DNA of 64,000 nt from Bordetella genomosp. 2. GTDB taxonomy: Bacteria; Pseudomonadota; Gammaproteobacteria; Burkholderiales; Burkholderiaceae_B. The translations under genes were made by a program, and so were the position numbers. Below, piece after piece: positions 1 to 11,372 of the stretch. Each line of letters starts with the position of its first letter. Position 1 is the first letter of the stretch. The stretch is from positions 1 through 64,000 of the forward strand of contig NZ_NEVT01000008.1 in the NCBI RefSeq assembly GCF_002261345.1, in the 5' to 3' direction. A model generated the notes under the pieces. That model had not been told where the DNA came from. It saw only the letters and a list, made by a program, of their open reading frames with translations, and made no database searches.

Positions 1-206
1 GCGGCCGGCGGGGCAGCGACCGGCGTGGACGCCGGCTCGCCGGCGGGCGGCTCGACCGCGGGCGCGGGACGGCCCGCGTCAGGCTCGGGCGCCGGCGCGG
101 GGCTCTCGGGCGGCGATTCTACGGCCGGCGGGGCGTCCGCCGGCGGCGCGGCATCGGGCTGCGCGGGGGCGGGCGGCGGGGATTTTTTCTTGAAGAAGCG
201 GAACAT
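1..206 (-). CDS. ftsY: Signal recognition particle receptor FtsY, N-terminal part (cut by window edge)
   Basis: The minus strand is open from an ATG at 206 to the window edge. It starts MFRFFKKKSPPP and continues as a Pro/Ala/Glu-rich low-complexity stretch. A short basic-aromatic start followed by an acidic, proline-rich A domain is typical of beta-proteobacterial FtsY. The GTPase NG domain lies outside the window. FtsY is the membrane-associated receptor that docks SRP-ribosome complexes at the Sec translocon. It is divergent from rsmD, an arrangement common in proteobacteria. The assignment rests on the N-terminus and context only. Confidence 0.75.
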   Translation of the reverse strand, partial: MFRFFKKKSPPPAPAQPDAAPPADAPPAVESPPESPAPAPEPDAGRPAPAVEPPAGEPASTPVAAPPA

Positions 207-279
207 GGGCGAAAGTATATTCCGCCGGGCGGCCGGGCGCCGCCGGGCCGGCTACTATTCGCCCGAGGAGGTCGTTTTC

Positions 280-861
280 TTGAAGAAACCCAGCACGGGC
301 GGCAAGCCCATCCGCATCGTCGCCGGCCAGTACCGGCGCACCCCGATCGCCGTGCCCGACGTGCCGGGCCTGCGGCCCACGCCCGACCGGGTGCGCGAAA
401 CCCTGTTCAACTGGCTGGCCCACCTGTGGGGCGGCGAATTCGCCGGCAAGCAGGTGCTGGACCTGTTCGCCGGCAGCGGCGCGCTCGGCTTCGAGGCGGC
501 CTCGCGCGGCGTATCGCATGTGCAGATGGTGGAACACGACCGCACCGCGCTGGCCGCCCTGCGCGGCCTGCGCGACAAGCTGCAGGCCCAGGCGGTGCGC
601 ATCCATGCCGGCGACGCCATGCAGGTTGTCCAGCGCATGGACGCTTCCCGGTTCGACCTGATCCTGCTCGACCCGCCCTTCGGCCAGGGCTGGCTGGCGC
701 GCCTGTGGCCCCTGCTGCCGGGCATCCTGGCCAGCCAGGGGCTGGTCTATGCCGAGTCCGAGGCCCCCCTCGACCCGCCGCCCGGCTTCGAGGTGCTGCG
801 GCACGACCGCGCGGGCGCCGTCCACTACGGCCTGCTGCAATTTGCTGCAATGCGCAATTAG
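280..861 (+). CDS. rsmD: 16S rRNA (guanine(966)-N(2))-methyltransferase RsmD
   Basis: This 193-residue protein makes the m2G966 modification of 16S rRNA from S-adenosylmethionine. The SAM-binding motif [14 protein letters not shown] begins at residue 61, and the catalytic DPPF motif IV of amino-group methyltransferases is at 131-134. The length matches the family. The reading frame is open further upstream, but I chose the TTG at 280: it is preceded by GAGGAG at a 9-nt spacing, and the family sequence begins [11 protein letters not shown] right after it. The upstream frame is Gly/Ala low complexity antisense to ftsY. It is followed by coaD, a conserved pairing. Confidence 0.93.
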   Translation: MKKPSTGGKPIRIVAGQYRRTPIAVPDVPGLRPTPDRVRETLFNWLAHLWGGEFAGKQVLDLFAGSGALGFEAASRGVSHVQMVEHDRTALAALRGLRDKLQAQAVRIHAGDAMQVVQRMDASRFDLILLDPPFGQGWLARLWPLLPGILASQGLVYAESEAPLDPPPGFEVLRHDRAGAVHYGLLQFAAMRN

Positions 862-919
862 GTCAATAATCCGGAATTCGGAGGAAGGTGTACGCCAGTT
901 ACAAGGATACGGAGCCCGC

Positions 920-2935
<2,016 letters not shown>

Positions 2936-2942
2936 GCGGCCT

Positions 2943-3329
2943 TCAGGCCGGCCAGTGCACCGCCGCCATGTCGGGATGCACCTTCAGCAGGCGGCAGGGC
3001 AATTGCAGGAAGTTGGACAGCCACGCGGCCGCCAGGTCACCCTCGTCGACCACGTCGACCACCTGCTCGCCGATGCGGATCTGGTAGCGCACGCTGTCGT
3101 CGTCCTCGATCACGTCGAGCGGGATGTCCATGCGCAGCATGCCGGGCGCCTTCATGACCAGGTAGCCCATGCGCAGCTCCACCGCCACCTCGGCCAGGCG
3201 CGGGCACAAGGCGCGGGTCAGCCAGGTGCCGGCGTCGTTGCTGACCAGCCAGCGCCGGTGGTAGGCCTCGGCCTGCGCCTGGGAGGTCTCGCCGCATTCG
3301 GCGACGGGCTGGAAAGCGGGTGCGCTCAT
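2943..3329 (-). CDS. Stand-alone MOSC N-terminal (beta-barrel) domain protein
   Basis: A 128-residue protein resembling only the MOSC_N domain of YcbX-like molybdenum-cofactor enzymes: RRWLVSNDAGTWLTRALCPRLA, then a beta-rich body, then AAWLSNFLQLPCRLLKV. The catalytic MOSC domain that normally follows is missing; the gene ends at 2943 without any sign of a frame break. The ATG at 3329 overlaps the stop of the upstream AsmA-like gene (ATGA), so the two are probably translationally coupled. Function unknown. Confidence 0.72.
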   Translation of the reverse strand: MSAPAFQPVAECGETSQAQAEAYHRRWLVSNDAGTWLTRALCPRLAEVAVELRMGYLVMKAPGMLRMDIPLDVIEDDDSVRYQIRIGEQVVDVVDEGDLAAAWLSNFLQLPCRLLKVHPDMAAVHWPA

Positions 3330-5842
3330 TTGCTCAGCAGCCCTTTCAGGGCTTTGTCGAGTTGTTCGGGAAGCTTGGCGCCGTCGGCCTGCCCGCCGAC
3401 GGCCTCCTTGAGGCGGTTTTCCAGGGCGCGCTTGAGCGCGCTGCCCGCCACGTCGCGCCACTGCACGGTATAGACCGGCTTGTCGAACGGGCCGCTGATC
3501 AGCACCGGGATGGTGATGCCCTTGAGCTCATCGAGGTCCTTGCCGTCCTGGCCGGTGGTGGTGTTGACCACGCGCACCCTGGCGACGAAATTGAGGGTCT
3601 TCTGCACGAAGTCGATGGCCGCCGGATCGCCCTGCGACACGCGCAGCAACGGCGAGGCCATGTCCAGCCGCTTGGCATTGGCGATGCCCTTGACGAACAC
3701 CAGGTCGGCCTCGAGCGAGGTGAAATCGGTCTGGCGGGCCTGGTCGGCGGCCACCGTGGGGTTGTCGAGCTGGCCGCTGAACGCGGCCTTGAGCTCGCGC
3801 AGGGTCTGCGCCACGTTGATGCCCCGCACCGCGCCGTCGCGCAGGCGCAGCTGCATGCTGCCGTTCAGGCCGGTGGTCAGCGCGTAGGAATTCGAGCCGG
3901 CGGTTTTCAGGTCGAACGCCAGGCTGCCCTTGCCGGACAGCGCCTGTTGCTGCGCCAGGTCGGCCAGCAGCGGCCCGATGTCGATGCCGGCCAGGGTCAT
4001 CTTGGCGGCGACCTGGTTGCCGTCGGCCGCATCGACCGACAGGGTCCCGCCCAGCTTGCCGCCGTACAGCGAAGCCGCCAGCGTGGATACGTCGAGCCGG
4101 CCCTTCTCGAGCTTGAGCTTGGCGCTCAGTTCGCTGGCCTTCAGGCCGCGCACCACCAGTTCGCCGACCTTGATCGTGCCGTTGGCCGTCGGGCCCACCA
4201 GCGCCGACAGGTCGATCGAGCCGTCCGAGGCGGGCGCGGCGGCGGGAGCGGGTTTGGCGGGCGGCTTGGCCGGGTCGTCCTGCTTGCCGTCGCCTTCCTG
4301 CGGCTTGGCGGGCGCGGCGGCCACCGGCGGCGCCAGCTTGTCCAGGTCGAGCGTGTCCACCGCCAGCGCGAAAGTGATGTCCGGCACCTCGGACAGCTTC
4401 TTGACATCGGCGGTGAGGTCGAACTTGCCGCCTTCGAGCACCGCGTTGATCTTGGCGCCGGCCTGGTCTTTCTGCAGGTTGGCGTTCATGCTGCCGATGA
4501 CCGGGATCTGCAGGCTGCCCTTGGGCAGTCCCGGATCGGTGATGCTGACGTCGCCCTTCATGGCCGACAGGCTGATGGCGCGCTGCCACAGATTGAACGT
4601 GGCCGGCGAGGTGAACACCGCCTTGACCACGCGTTCGCCCTGCGTGAGCGTGCTGTCGAGCTTGATTTCCTTGATGTCCAGCTCGCTGGCGTTACCGCTG
4701 ATGCCGTTCAGGCCGAAGCTGGCGTCCAGCCCCTGCAGGCGCACCCGCCCGGTGAGCGCCTGGCCGGTGGCCGAGGACGGCGAGATATTCAAGGCCGGCG
4801 CGTCGGCGGCCAGCTCGAACGGGCCGCCGGGCAGCGCCCCCTTGGCGCGCACCGCCAGTTTCTCGATCTGCAGTTGCAGCTTGTGCGGGTCCACCGCCAG
4901 CTTCGGAATGGCGACGCTGGCCTCGACATTCTGCATCGGCGTGGCCGGGTCGGGCACGTTGCCCTGGAAGACGATTTCCAGCCCCGCCACGTCCAGCGAC
5001 GAGGTGCGGCCGTTGAAGGCCAGGTTGCCGCGCGCGGCCAGGCTCTTGGCTTCCGCGCCCAGCACGTTGCCGTCCATGCGCACATCGAGCTTCTGCGCGG
5101 CGAAGCGCCGAGCCAGCGGGTCGAGCGTCAGCAGCCCCTGGCCGGTCAGGTTGGCGTCCACGCGCGGATTGCCGCCCTCGACGCGGGCCGACAGGCTCAC
5201 GTCGAACGGCTGGTTGTAGGTGACGCGGCCCGTGTTGGCGGTGAGATTGGTGACCGCCACCGCCATGCCGGAGATTTCGTCCTGCAATTGCAGTTCGCCG
5301 GACTGCAGGTCGAGCCCGGCGATGTCGATCTGCATGGTGGCCGGCGCCGCCGCGCCGCCGGTGGCGAGGGCCTGGGCCGCGCCGGCCATGGCGCCGACCG
5401 CGGCGCTGGCCGGCCCGGCCGGCTCGGCCGTGTTGGGCACGCCGCCGCCGACCAGGTCCTCGAAATTGAAATGGCCGTCCTTGTCGCGCACCATGCGCGC
5501 CTTGAAGCCGTTGATGGCCACGTGGTCGACCACCAGGTTGCTCGACAGCAGCGGCCACACCGCCACGGCCAGGCGCATGCTCTCGATGGAGGCGAAGGTA
5601 TCGGGGCGGCCGACTTCCGACAGCGACACGCCCTGCACCGACAGGCCGATGCGCGGGAACAGCGACAATTCGATTTCGCCGTCGATGGCCAGGGTGCGGT
5701 TGTACCGTTCCTGGACCAGCTCTTCCAGCTTGTATTTATAGGCGTTGGGGTCGAACGTGAGCAAAAAGATGGCCAGGCCGACGACGGCCACGACAACCAA
5801 CACCACCAGGCCTATCAATATGCGCTTGAACCACGTCTTCAT
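3326..5842 (-). CDS. AsmA-family envelope protein
   Basis: An 838-residue protein with a single N-terminal membrane anchor (about residues 5-27, WFKRILIGLVVLVVVAVVGL) and a long periplasmic beta-rich body. The first segment FDPNAYKYKLEELVQERYNRTL and the repeated amphipathic strands are typical of the AsmA family, which forms bridge-like or outer-membrane-directed proteins linked to lipid transport. A Pro/Lys/Ala-rich linker lies in the second half. The ATG at 5842 was chosen because upstream in-frame sequence is not family-like and GGGGCGG precedes it. It is divergent from the adenine deaminase gene. Confidence 0.88.
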   Translation of the reverse strand: MKTWFKRILIGLVVLVVVAVVGLAIFLLTFDPNAYKYKLEELVQERYNRTLAIDGEIELSLFPRIGLSVQGVSLSEVGRPDTFASIESMRLAVAVWPLLSSNLVVDHVAINGFKARMVRDKDGHFNFEDLVGGGVPNTAEPAGPASAAVGAMAGAAQALATGGAAAPATMQIDIAGLDLQSGELQLQDEISGMAVAVTNLTANTGRVTYNQPFDVSLSARVEGGNPRVDANLTGQGLLTLDPLARRFAAQKLDVRMDGNVLGAEAKSLAARGNLAFNGRTSSLDVAGLEIVFQGNVPDPATPMQNVEASVAIPKLAVDPHKLQLQIEKLAVRAKGALPGGPFELAADAPALNISPSSATGQALTGRVRLQGLDASFGLNGISGNASELDIKEIKLDSTLTQGERVVKAVFTSPATFNLWQRAISLSAMKGDVSITDPGLPKGSLQIPVIGSMNANLQKDQAGAKINAVLEGGKFDLTADVKKLSEVPDITFALAVDTLDLDKLAPPVAAAPAKPQEGDGKQDDPAKPPAKPAPAAAPASDGSIDLSALVGPTANGTIKVGELVVRGLKASELSAKLKLEKGRLDVSTLAASLYGGKLGGTLSVDAADGNQVAAKMTLAGIDIGPLLADLAQQQALSGKGSLAFDLKTAGSNSYALTTGLNGSMQLRLRDGAVRGINVAQTLRELKAAFSGQLDNPTVAADQARQTDFTSLEADLVFVKGIANAKRLDMASPLLRVSQGDPAAIDFVQKTLNFVARVRVVNTTTGQDGKDLDELKGITIPVLISGPFDKPVYTVQWRDVAGSALKRALENRLKEAVGGQADGAKLPEQLDKALKGLLSK

Positions 5843-6006
5843 TGCCGCCCCGCGGGGTACCTCGACTGGGAAAAATTGGGAATAACCGCTCGCCATCCGG
5901 TAAGGTATGGGACGATTCCCGCCGTTTCGAACCGACGGCGTGGCAATATGGTAACAAACCAGGGCCGCGGCCTTGCCGCGCGCCGCCCGGCACCCCACGC
6001 CCCGCC

Positions 6007-7056
6007 ATGAACACAATGACCGATTTTCCCCGCGAGAAACTCCCCGAACTGCTGCGGACCATGCCCAAGGCCGAGCTGCATGTCCACATCGAAGGCACGC
6101 TCGAGCCCGAGCTGATCTTCGCGCTGGCGCAGCGCAACGGCGTGCGCCTGCCCTACTCCAGCGTCGAGGCGCTGCGCGCGGCGTACGCCTTCACGGACCT
6201 GCAGAGCTTCCTCGACATCTACTATGCCGGCGCCGGCGTGCTGCTGCACGAACAGGACTTCTTCGACATGGCGATGGCGTACTTCCGGCGCGCCGCGGCC
6301 GAGCGGGTGGTGCATGCCGAACTGTTCTTCGACCCGCAGACCCATACCGCGCGCGGCGTGCCCATGGGCACGGTGATCGGCGGCCTGGCGCGGGCCTGCG
6401 CGGCCGCGCGGGCCGAACTGGGCATCAGCAGCGCGCTGATCCTCTGCTTCCTGCGCCATCTGAGCGAAGCGGACGCCTTCGCCACGCTCGAACAGGCGCT
6501 GCCCTACCGCCAGCATTTCATCGGCATCGGGCTGGACAGCGGCGAGCGCGGCAACCCGCCGGAGAAATTCGCGCGCGTGTTCGCGCGTTGCCGCGAACTG
6601 GGCCTGCGCATTGTCGCGCACGCGGGCGAGGAAGGCCCGGCGCAATATATCCGCGATGCGCTCGACCTGCTGGGCGCCGAGCGCATCGACCACGGCGTGC
6701 GCTGCGTCGAGGACGCCAGCCTGGTGGCGCGCCTGGCGCGCGAGCAGGTCCCGCTGACGGTCTGTCCGCTGTCGAACGTCAAGCTGCGCGTATTCGACAG
6801 CATGGCGGGCCACAACCTGGCCGACCTGCTCGATGCCGGCCTGCGCGTCACCATCAATTCCGACGACCCGGCCTATTTCGGCGGCTACCTGAACCAGAAC
6901 TTCCTGGAGACATTCCACGCCCTGCCCCGGCTGGAGGCGCGCCAGGCCGTGCAGTTGGCCGAGAACAGCTTCGCCGCCAGCTTCGTGCCCGACGACTGGA
7001 AAGCGCGCTGGCGCGACGACCTGGCGCGCACCGTGGCGCGGCTGGCCCGCGCCTGA
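6007..7056 (+). CDS. Adenine deaminase (adenosine-deaminase-like superfamily)
   Basis: A 349-residue metal-dependent amidohydrolase of purine salvage. Metal and catalytic motifs are visible: HVHIEGTLEPE near the N-terminus, AHAGEEGP in the middle, IDHGVRCVED, TVCPLSNVKL and TINSDDPAYFGGY. The DPQTHT motif and SDDPAYFGGY are what I recall of the bacterial/fungal adenine deaminases (Aah1 / Pseudomonas type) rather than classical adenosine deaminases, so I favour adenine to hypoxanthine as the reaction. The ATG at 6007 starts just before the conserved KAELHVHIEG. Confidence 0.88.
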   Translation: MNTMTDFPREKLPELLRTMPKAELHVHIEGTLEPELIFALAQRNGVRLPYSSVEALRAAYAFTDLQSFLDIYYAGAGVLLHEQDFFDMAMAYFRRAAAERVVHAELFFDPQTHTARGVPMGTVIGGLARACAAARAELGISSALILCFLRHLSEADAFATLEQALPYRQHFIGIGLDSGERGNPPEKFARVFARCRELGLRIVAHAGEEGPAQYIRDALDLLGAERIDHGVRCVEDASLVARLAREQVPLTVCPLSNVKLRVFDSMAGHNLADLLDAGLRVTINSDDPAYFGGYLNQNFLETFHALPRLEARQAVQLAENSFAASFVPDDWKARWRDDLARTVARLARA

Positions 7057-7148
7057 GCGAACCGCGCCGTCATTCCTGGCACAATGCCCCGGACGGGGCG
7101 GCGCCGGGCGCCGCGCCTCCAGATATCCCGCCGCAGGAGACCCTACCC

Positions 7149-7601
7149 TTGTCCGACCAACCAGAAGGCCTGCAGATCGTGCAACACCTGGGGCAGACCT
7201 ATCGCGCCATGCAGGCCGCCTTCAGCAGCCGCGTGGGCCATGCGCTGCCGCGCTGGCGCATCCTGCTGACGCTGCACGAGTGCGGCCAGTGCTCGCAAAA
7301 ACTGCTGGCCGAGCGCTGCCGGCTGGACCCGGCCTCCCTGACCCGGCTGCTGCAGGCCATGCAACAGCAGGGCTGGGTCACGCGCAGCGCCGACCCCCAC
7401 GACAACCGCGTCACCAACGCCGCCCTGACGCCGGCCGGCCAGGTCGTGGTGGACCAGGCCTTGCCGCGCCGCGCGGCATTCTTCGAAGAAGCGCTGCAAG
7501 GCCTGTCGAGCCAGGACATCGCGGCGCTGAACCGCGTGCTGGGCGTGCTGGAACGCAACTTCGCGCAGGCCGCCGCGCCGCGCGCCGAATCGGGCGGCTG
7601 A
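7149..7601 (+). CDS. MarR-family transcriptional regulator
   Basis: A 150-residue winged-helix protein. The recognition region CRLDPASLTRLLQAMQQQGW and the wing SADPHDNRVTNAALTPAG (the D-x-R signature) are typical of MarR. Start TTG at 7149 is preceded by GGAGA with 8-nt spacing; no ATG is available in a sensible place. Its stop lies 1 bp before the TonB receptor start, so the two are co-transcribed and the regulator probably controls receptor expression. Confidence 0.85.
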   Translation: MSDQPEGLQIVQHLGQTYRAMQAAFSSRVGHALPRWRILLTLHECGQCSQKLLAERCRLDPASLTRLLQAMQQQGWVTRSADPHDNRVTNAALTPAGQVVVDQALPRRAAFFEEALQGLSSQDIAALNRVLGVLERNFAQAAAPRAESGG

Positions 7602-7602
7602 C

Positions 7603-9762
7603 ATGCGGGGCGCGCGCACAGCCCGGCCCCGCTTCGCCGCGCTGCTGCGGCAAGCCAACCGCTGTGCCGCGCTGGCGCTGGCCAGCGCCGCCGGCCATGC
7701 CGCCGAGGACGCCGCCACCCTGGAACCGGTGACCGTCACCAGCACCGGGATCGTCCAGCCGGCCTTCACGACGCCAGCCTCGGTGGACGTGATCGACGGC
7801 AGCACCATGCGCGACAGCCAGATGCAGGTCAACCTGTCCGAAAGCCTGGCGCGCGTGCCCGGGCTGCTGATCCAGAACCGCCAGAACTACGCCCAGGACC
7901 TGCAGCTTTCGCTGCGCGGCTTCGGCGCCCGTTCGACCTTCGGCGTGCGCGGCGTGCGGCTGTACGTGGACGGCATTCCGGCCACCATGCCCGACGGCCA
8001 GGGCCAGACATCGAACATCGACATCGCCTCGATCGACCGCGTGGAAATCCTGCGCGGGCCGTTCTCCGCGCTGTACGGCAATTCGTCGGGCGGCGTGGTG
8101 CAGGTCTACACCGAAGACGGCAGCGGCCCGCCGCGCATCACGTCCAGCTTCGCCGCCGGCAGCGACGGCCAGCGCCGCTACGGCCTGCAAGCCAGCGGCG
8201 GCGCCGGCGCCGCGCCGCACGAGCTGGGCTACGTGCTCAGCACCAGCCGCTTCCTGACCGACGGCTACCGGGCGCACAGCGCCGCCCGCAAGACCCTGGC
8301 CAACGCCAAGCTGGACATCGGGCTGGGCGAGGACCGCGCGCTCACCCTGGTGCTCAACAGCGTCGACCTGCGCGCCGACGACCCGCAGGGGCTGACCCGC
8401 CAGGAATTCGAAGACGACCCGCGCAGCGCCGCGCCCAACGCGCTGCGTTTCGACACCCGCAAATCGGTGCGCCAGGCCCAGGGCGGCGCCATCTACGAGC
8501 ACCGCCTCGACGGCGACAACGACCTGCGGCTGGCGTTCTACTACGGGCAGCGCCATACGCGCCAGTTCCTGTCCATACCGGTGGCAGTGCAAGCCGCGCC
8601 CGGCCAGGCCGGCGGCGTGATCGACCTGCGGCGCGACTACGGCGGCGCCGACCTGCGCTGGACCTCGCGCCTGCAATTGGCGGCGCGCCCGTTCACGGTA
8701 GCGGCGGGCATCGCGTACGACACCATGACCGAAGACCGCCGCGGCTACGAGAACTACGTGCCCACGACGCAGGGACCGCAACTGGGCGTGCAGGGCGCGC
8801 TGCGCCGCAAGGAACGCAACGAGGTGTGGAACCTCGACCCGTATCTGCAGGCGGCCTGGCAGGTCGCGCCGGACTGGGCGCTGGAGGCGGGCCTGCGCTA
8901 CAGCACCGTGCGCTTCGATTCGCACGACCAGTACATCGCTCCCGGCAACGGCGACGACAGCGGCCGGGCCCGCTACCGCAAGGCGTTGCCGATGGCGGCG
9001 CTGCGCTACCAGCCCACGGCCGACCTGAACCTGTACGTGACCGCCGGGCGCGGTTTCGAAACGCCGACCTTCAACGAGATCTCATACCGCCCCGATGGCC
9101 TGCCTGGCCTGAATTTCGGCTTGCAGCCGTCGGTCAACACCAGCGTCGAAGTGGGCGCCAAGGCGCGCGTCGGCCAGGGCACCCTGACCGCCGCGCTGTT
9201 CCAGACGCGCACCGCCGACGAGATCGTGGTGGACACCAACCTGGACGGCCGCACCACCTACCAGAATGCCGGCCGCACGCGCCGCCACGGCGCCGAACTG
9301 AGCTGGACCGGCGCGCTGGCGCGCCATTGGCAAGCCACGCTGTCCTATACGTGGCTGGACGCCCGCTACCGCGACGGCTTCTCCGATGGCGAACCCGGGG
9401 CCGCCGGCCGTGTGCCGGCCGGCAACCGCATACCCGGGACGGCGCGCCACGCCGCTTATGCGGCGCTGTCGTGGGCGCCGCCGCAAGGCTGGCGCGCCGG
9501 CGTGGAAGGCCGCTACCTGAGCGCCGTGTACGCCGACGACCGCAACGAGCATCGCGCGCCGGCCTATTTCACGGCGGCCGTGCACGCGGGCTACGCCTGG
9601 TCGTGGCAGGACTGGCAGTTCGACGCCTTCGCCCGCATCGACAACCTGTTCGACCGGCACTATGCCGGCTCGGTCATCGTCAATGCCGGCCAGGACCGCT
9701 ACTACGAGCCCGCCCCCGGCCGCACCTGGGCCGCGGGCCTTGGCGCCACCTACCAATTCTGA
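7603..9762 (+). CDS. TonB-dependent outer-membrane receptor
   Basis: A 719-residue receptor. An N-terminal export signal ends around AAGHAAED, followed by a TonB-box-like LEPVTVTST. The plug domain contains SLRGFGARSTFGVRGVRLYVDGIP and VEILRGPFSALYGN. The 22-strand barrel ends in the aromatic residue YQF. Its ligand is probably a ferric chelate, because nfeR- and nfeF-like genes follow, but no Fur box or siderophore synthesis gene is visible. The two Arg-rich starts and coupling to the MarR gene support ATG at 7603. Confidence 0.9.
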   Translation: MRGARTARPRFAALLRQANRCAALALASAAGHAAEDAATLEPVTVTSTGIVQPAFTTPASVDVIDGSTMRDSQMQVNLSESLARVPGLLIQNRQNYAQDLQLSLRGFGARSTFGVRGVRLYVDGIPATMPDGQGQTSNIDIASIDRVEILRGPFSALYGNSSGGVVQVYTEDGSGPPRITSSFAAGSDGQRRYGLQASGGAGAAPHELGYVLSTSRFLTDGYRAHSAARKTLANAKLDIGLGEDRALTLVLNSVDLRADDPQGLTRQEFEDDPRSAAPNALRFDTRKSVRQAQGGAIYEHRLDGDNDLRLAFYYGQRHTRQFLSIPVAVQAAPGQAGGVIDLRRDYGGADLRWTSRLQLAARPFTVAAGIAYDTMTEDRRGYENYVPTTQGPQLGVQGALRRKERNEVWNLDPYLQAAWQVAPDWALEAGLRYSTVRFDSHDQYIAPGNGDDSGRARYRKALPMAALRYQPTADLNLYVTAGRGFETPTFNEISYRPDGLPGLNFGLQPSVNTSVEVGAKARVGQGTLTAALFQTRTADEIVVDTNLDGRTTYQNAGRTRRHGAELSWTGALARHWQATLSYTWLDARYRDGFSDGEPGAAGRVPAGNRIPGTARHAAYAALSWAPPQGWRAGVEGRYLSAVYADDRNEHRAPAYFTAAVHAGYAWSWQDWQFDAFARIDNLFDRHYAGSVIVNAGQDRYYEPAPGRTWAAGLGATYQF

Positions 9763-9772
9763 GCGCGCGGGC

Positions 9773-9820
9773 TTGACATCGCCGTGCCAGCGGTAATATC
9801 GTACGATACATCGTAAGATA
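9773..9820 (+). promoter_or_regulatory. Promoter and tandem operator of the padR/nfeR-like operon
   Basis: A TTGACA -35 box (9773-9778) is followed by two adjacent 12-bp elements: TATCGTACGATA (9797-9808, a perfect palindrome) and CATCGTAAGATA (9809-9820). A TAATAT-like -10 overlaps the first element. The elements sit 14 bp upstream of the PadR start, so autorepression is the simple reading. E. coli nfeR/nfeF (yqjI/yqjH) is known to be controlled by NfeR binding to its own promoter region; identity of the site is my inference. Confidence 0.6.
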
Positions 9821-9833
9821 ACAAGGAAGCATC

Positions 9834-10505
9834 ATGCACGGATGGCATCGTTTATTTCATGGGCTGGGCCCGGCGCGTCCCGCCCACCCCCGCCTGTGGC
9901 TGGACCCGGCCGGCCGGCGCGGCCGCCACGGCGGGCACGGCTGGATGGGAGACGGCCACGGCATGGGCGGCGACGGCCCGGGCATGATGCGCGGCCGCAA
10001 GTTCGGCGCCGACGAACTGCAGTTGATGCTGCTGGCCCTGCTGGAAGAACAGGCGCGCCACGGCTACGAGCTGATCAAGGAACTCGAAACCCGGTCCAAC
10101 GGCTACTACAGCCCCAGCCCCGGGGTCATCTATCCCGCCCTGACCTACCTGGAAGAGCTCGATTACGCTACCGTGGAAGCACACGGCAACCGCAAGCGCT
10201 ATCACCTGGCGCCGGCCGGCCGCGCCCACCTGGATACCCAGCGCGAACGGGTGGAACTGCTGTTCGCCGGGCTGCAGCACGCGGCGCGCAAGATGGCGTG
10301 GATGAAGCAGGCCTGGCAGGGCGAGGCCGGCGTGCAGGAAGCGGTCGAGACGAGCGGCTGGCTGCGCGAGTTCGTCGAGGCGCGCCACGCCCTGCGCGAA
10401 GCCCTGCTGCGCCGCTCGCAGTCCGATGCCGGCGAGCAGCGCCGCATCGCCGCCATCCTGCGGCGCGCCGCGGCCGAGATACTGCGCGGCGACAAGGCCT
10501 GTTGA
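9834..10505 (+). CDS. PadR-family repressor, NfeR/YqjI-like (His/Gly-rich metal-binding N-terminus)
   Basis: A 223-residue protein. Residues 1-55 are rich in His, Gly and Met (for example HGGHGWMGDGHGMGGDGPG), the sort of tail that binds nickel or iron in E. coli NfeR. It is followed by a PadR winged helix (ELQLMLLALLEEQARHGYEL, then SPSPGVIYPALTYLEELDY) and a C-terminal helical dimerisation region. The next gene is a siderophore-interacting reductase, as in the yqjI-yqjH pair. Likely role: repress that reductase until metal loading changes. Start ATG 9834 has AAGGAAG upstream. Confidence 0.85.
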   Translation: MHGWHRLFHGLGPARPAHPRLWLDPAGRRGRHGGHGWMGDGHGMGGDGPGMMRGRKFGADELQLMLLALLEEQARHGYELIKELETRSNGYYSPSPGVIYPALTYLEELDYATVEAHGNRKRYHLAPAGRAHLDTQRERVELLFAGLQHAARKMAWMKQAWQGEAGVQEAVETSGWLREFVEARHALREALLRRSQSDAGEQRRIAAILRRAAAEILRGDKAC

Positions 10506-10536
10506 CAGATTCACGCCGCAAGCGACAAGGATATTC

Positions 10537-11361
10537 ATGCCAGCCTCATCCATTACCGACCCCTATGCCGTGCAGAAGGTGCGGCATCCGCTCACGGCGC
10601 GCCTGCTGCAGGTGCGCCGCGTCCAGCGCATCGGCCCGCACCTGGTGCGCGTGACGCTGGCGGGCGAGCAACTGGCCGGGTTCGTCTCGGCCTCGTTCGA
10701 CGATCACGTCAAGGTATTCCTGCCGGAAGCGGGCGCCATGCCGGTGCTGCCCGTCATCGGGCCGGACGGCCCGAGCTATCCCGAAGGCGCGCCGCGCCCC
10801 GTCGCGCGCGACTACACGCCGCGCCGCCACGATGCCGCGGCCGGCGAACTCGATATCGACTTCGTGCTGCACGGCCATGGGCCGGCCGCCAACTGGGCGG
10901 CCCAGGCCGCGCCGGGACAGTACCTGGGCGTGGCGGGCCCGCGCGGCTCGTTCGTCATTCCGCATGCGTTCGACTGGCACCTGCTGATCGGCGACGAAAC
11001 CGCCCTGCCGGCCATTGCGCGCCGGCTCGAAGAACTGCCGCGCGGCAAGCGCGTGCTGGCCGTCGTCGAGACGCGCCACCCCAGCACCCGCATCGCCCTG
11101 CCCACCCGGGCCGACCTGACGTTGCAATGGGTCCACGGCGCGGCCGGGCCGGAAGACGGCCCGCCGGTGCTGGAACGCGTGGTGCGCCGCCTGCAGCTGC
11201 CCGACGGCGAAGGCTACGTCTGGGCGGCGGGTGAATCCGCCGTCATCCGCGGCATCCGCCAGTACCTGGTCAATGAGCGCGGCATCGACAAGTCGCGCAT
11301 CCGCGCGGCCAGCTACTGGCGCCGCGGCGATGCCGGCGCCCACGAAGTGTTCGGCGACTAG
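10537..11361 (+). CDS. Siderophore-interacting FAD-dependent ferric reductase (NfeF/YqjH/ViuB-like)
   Basis: A 274-residue flavoprotein of the SIP family that releases iron by reducing ferric siderophores. The FAD-binding segment RDYTPRRHD and the following [13 protein letters not shown] and GPRGSF are characteristic; the C-terminal NAD(P)H-like domain includes [12 protein letters not shown] and [15 protein letters not shown]. It lies 31 bp after the PadR gene on the same strand. Together with the TonB receptor it forms an iron-handling block. ATG 10537 was preferred to in-frame upstream starts that lie inside padR. Confidence 0.9.
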   Translation: MPASSITDPYAVQKVRHPLTARLLQVRRVQRIGPHLVRVTLAGEQLAGFVSASFDDHVKVFLPEAGAMPVLPVIGPDGPSYPEGAPRPVARDYTPRRHDAAAGELDIDFVLHGHGPAANWAAQAAPGQYLGVAGPRGSFVIPHAFDWHLLIGDETALPAIARRLEELPRGKRVLAVVETRHPSTRIALPTRADLTLQWVHGAAGPEDGPPVLERVVRRLQLPDGEGYVWAAGESAVIRGIRQYLVNERGIDKSRIRAASYWRRGDAGAHEVFGD

Positions 11362-11372
11362 CGGGCCACGCC

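Noticed and set aside
3320-6010. Long open frame on the plus strand opposite the AsmA-like gene (896 codons)
   Set aside because: His/Arg/Gly/Gln-rich composition typical of antisense in high-GC DNA; the minus strand has membrane anchor and family features.
7057-7148. Fur box upstream of the MarR-TonB receptor pair
   Set aside because: The sequence is GC-rich with no match to the GATAATGATAATCATTATC-type consensus.
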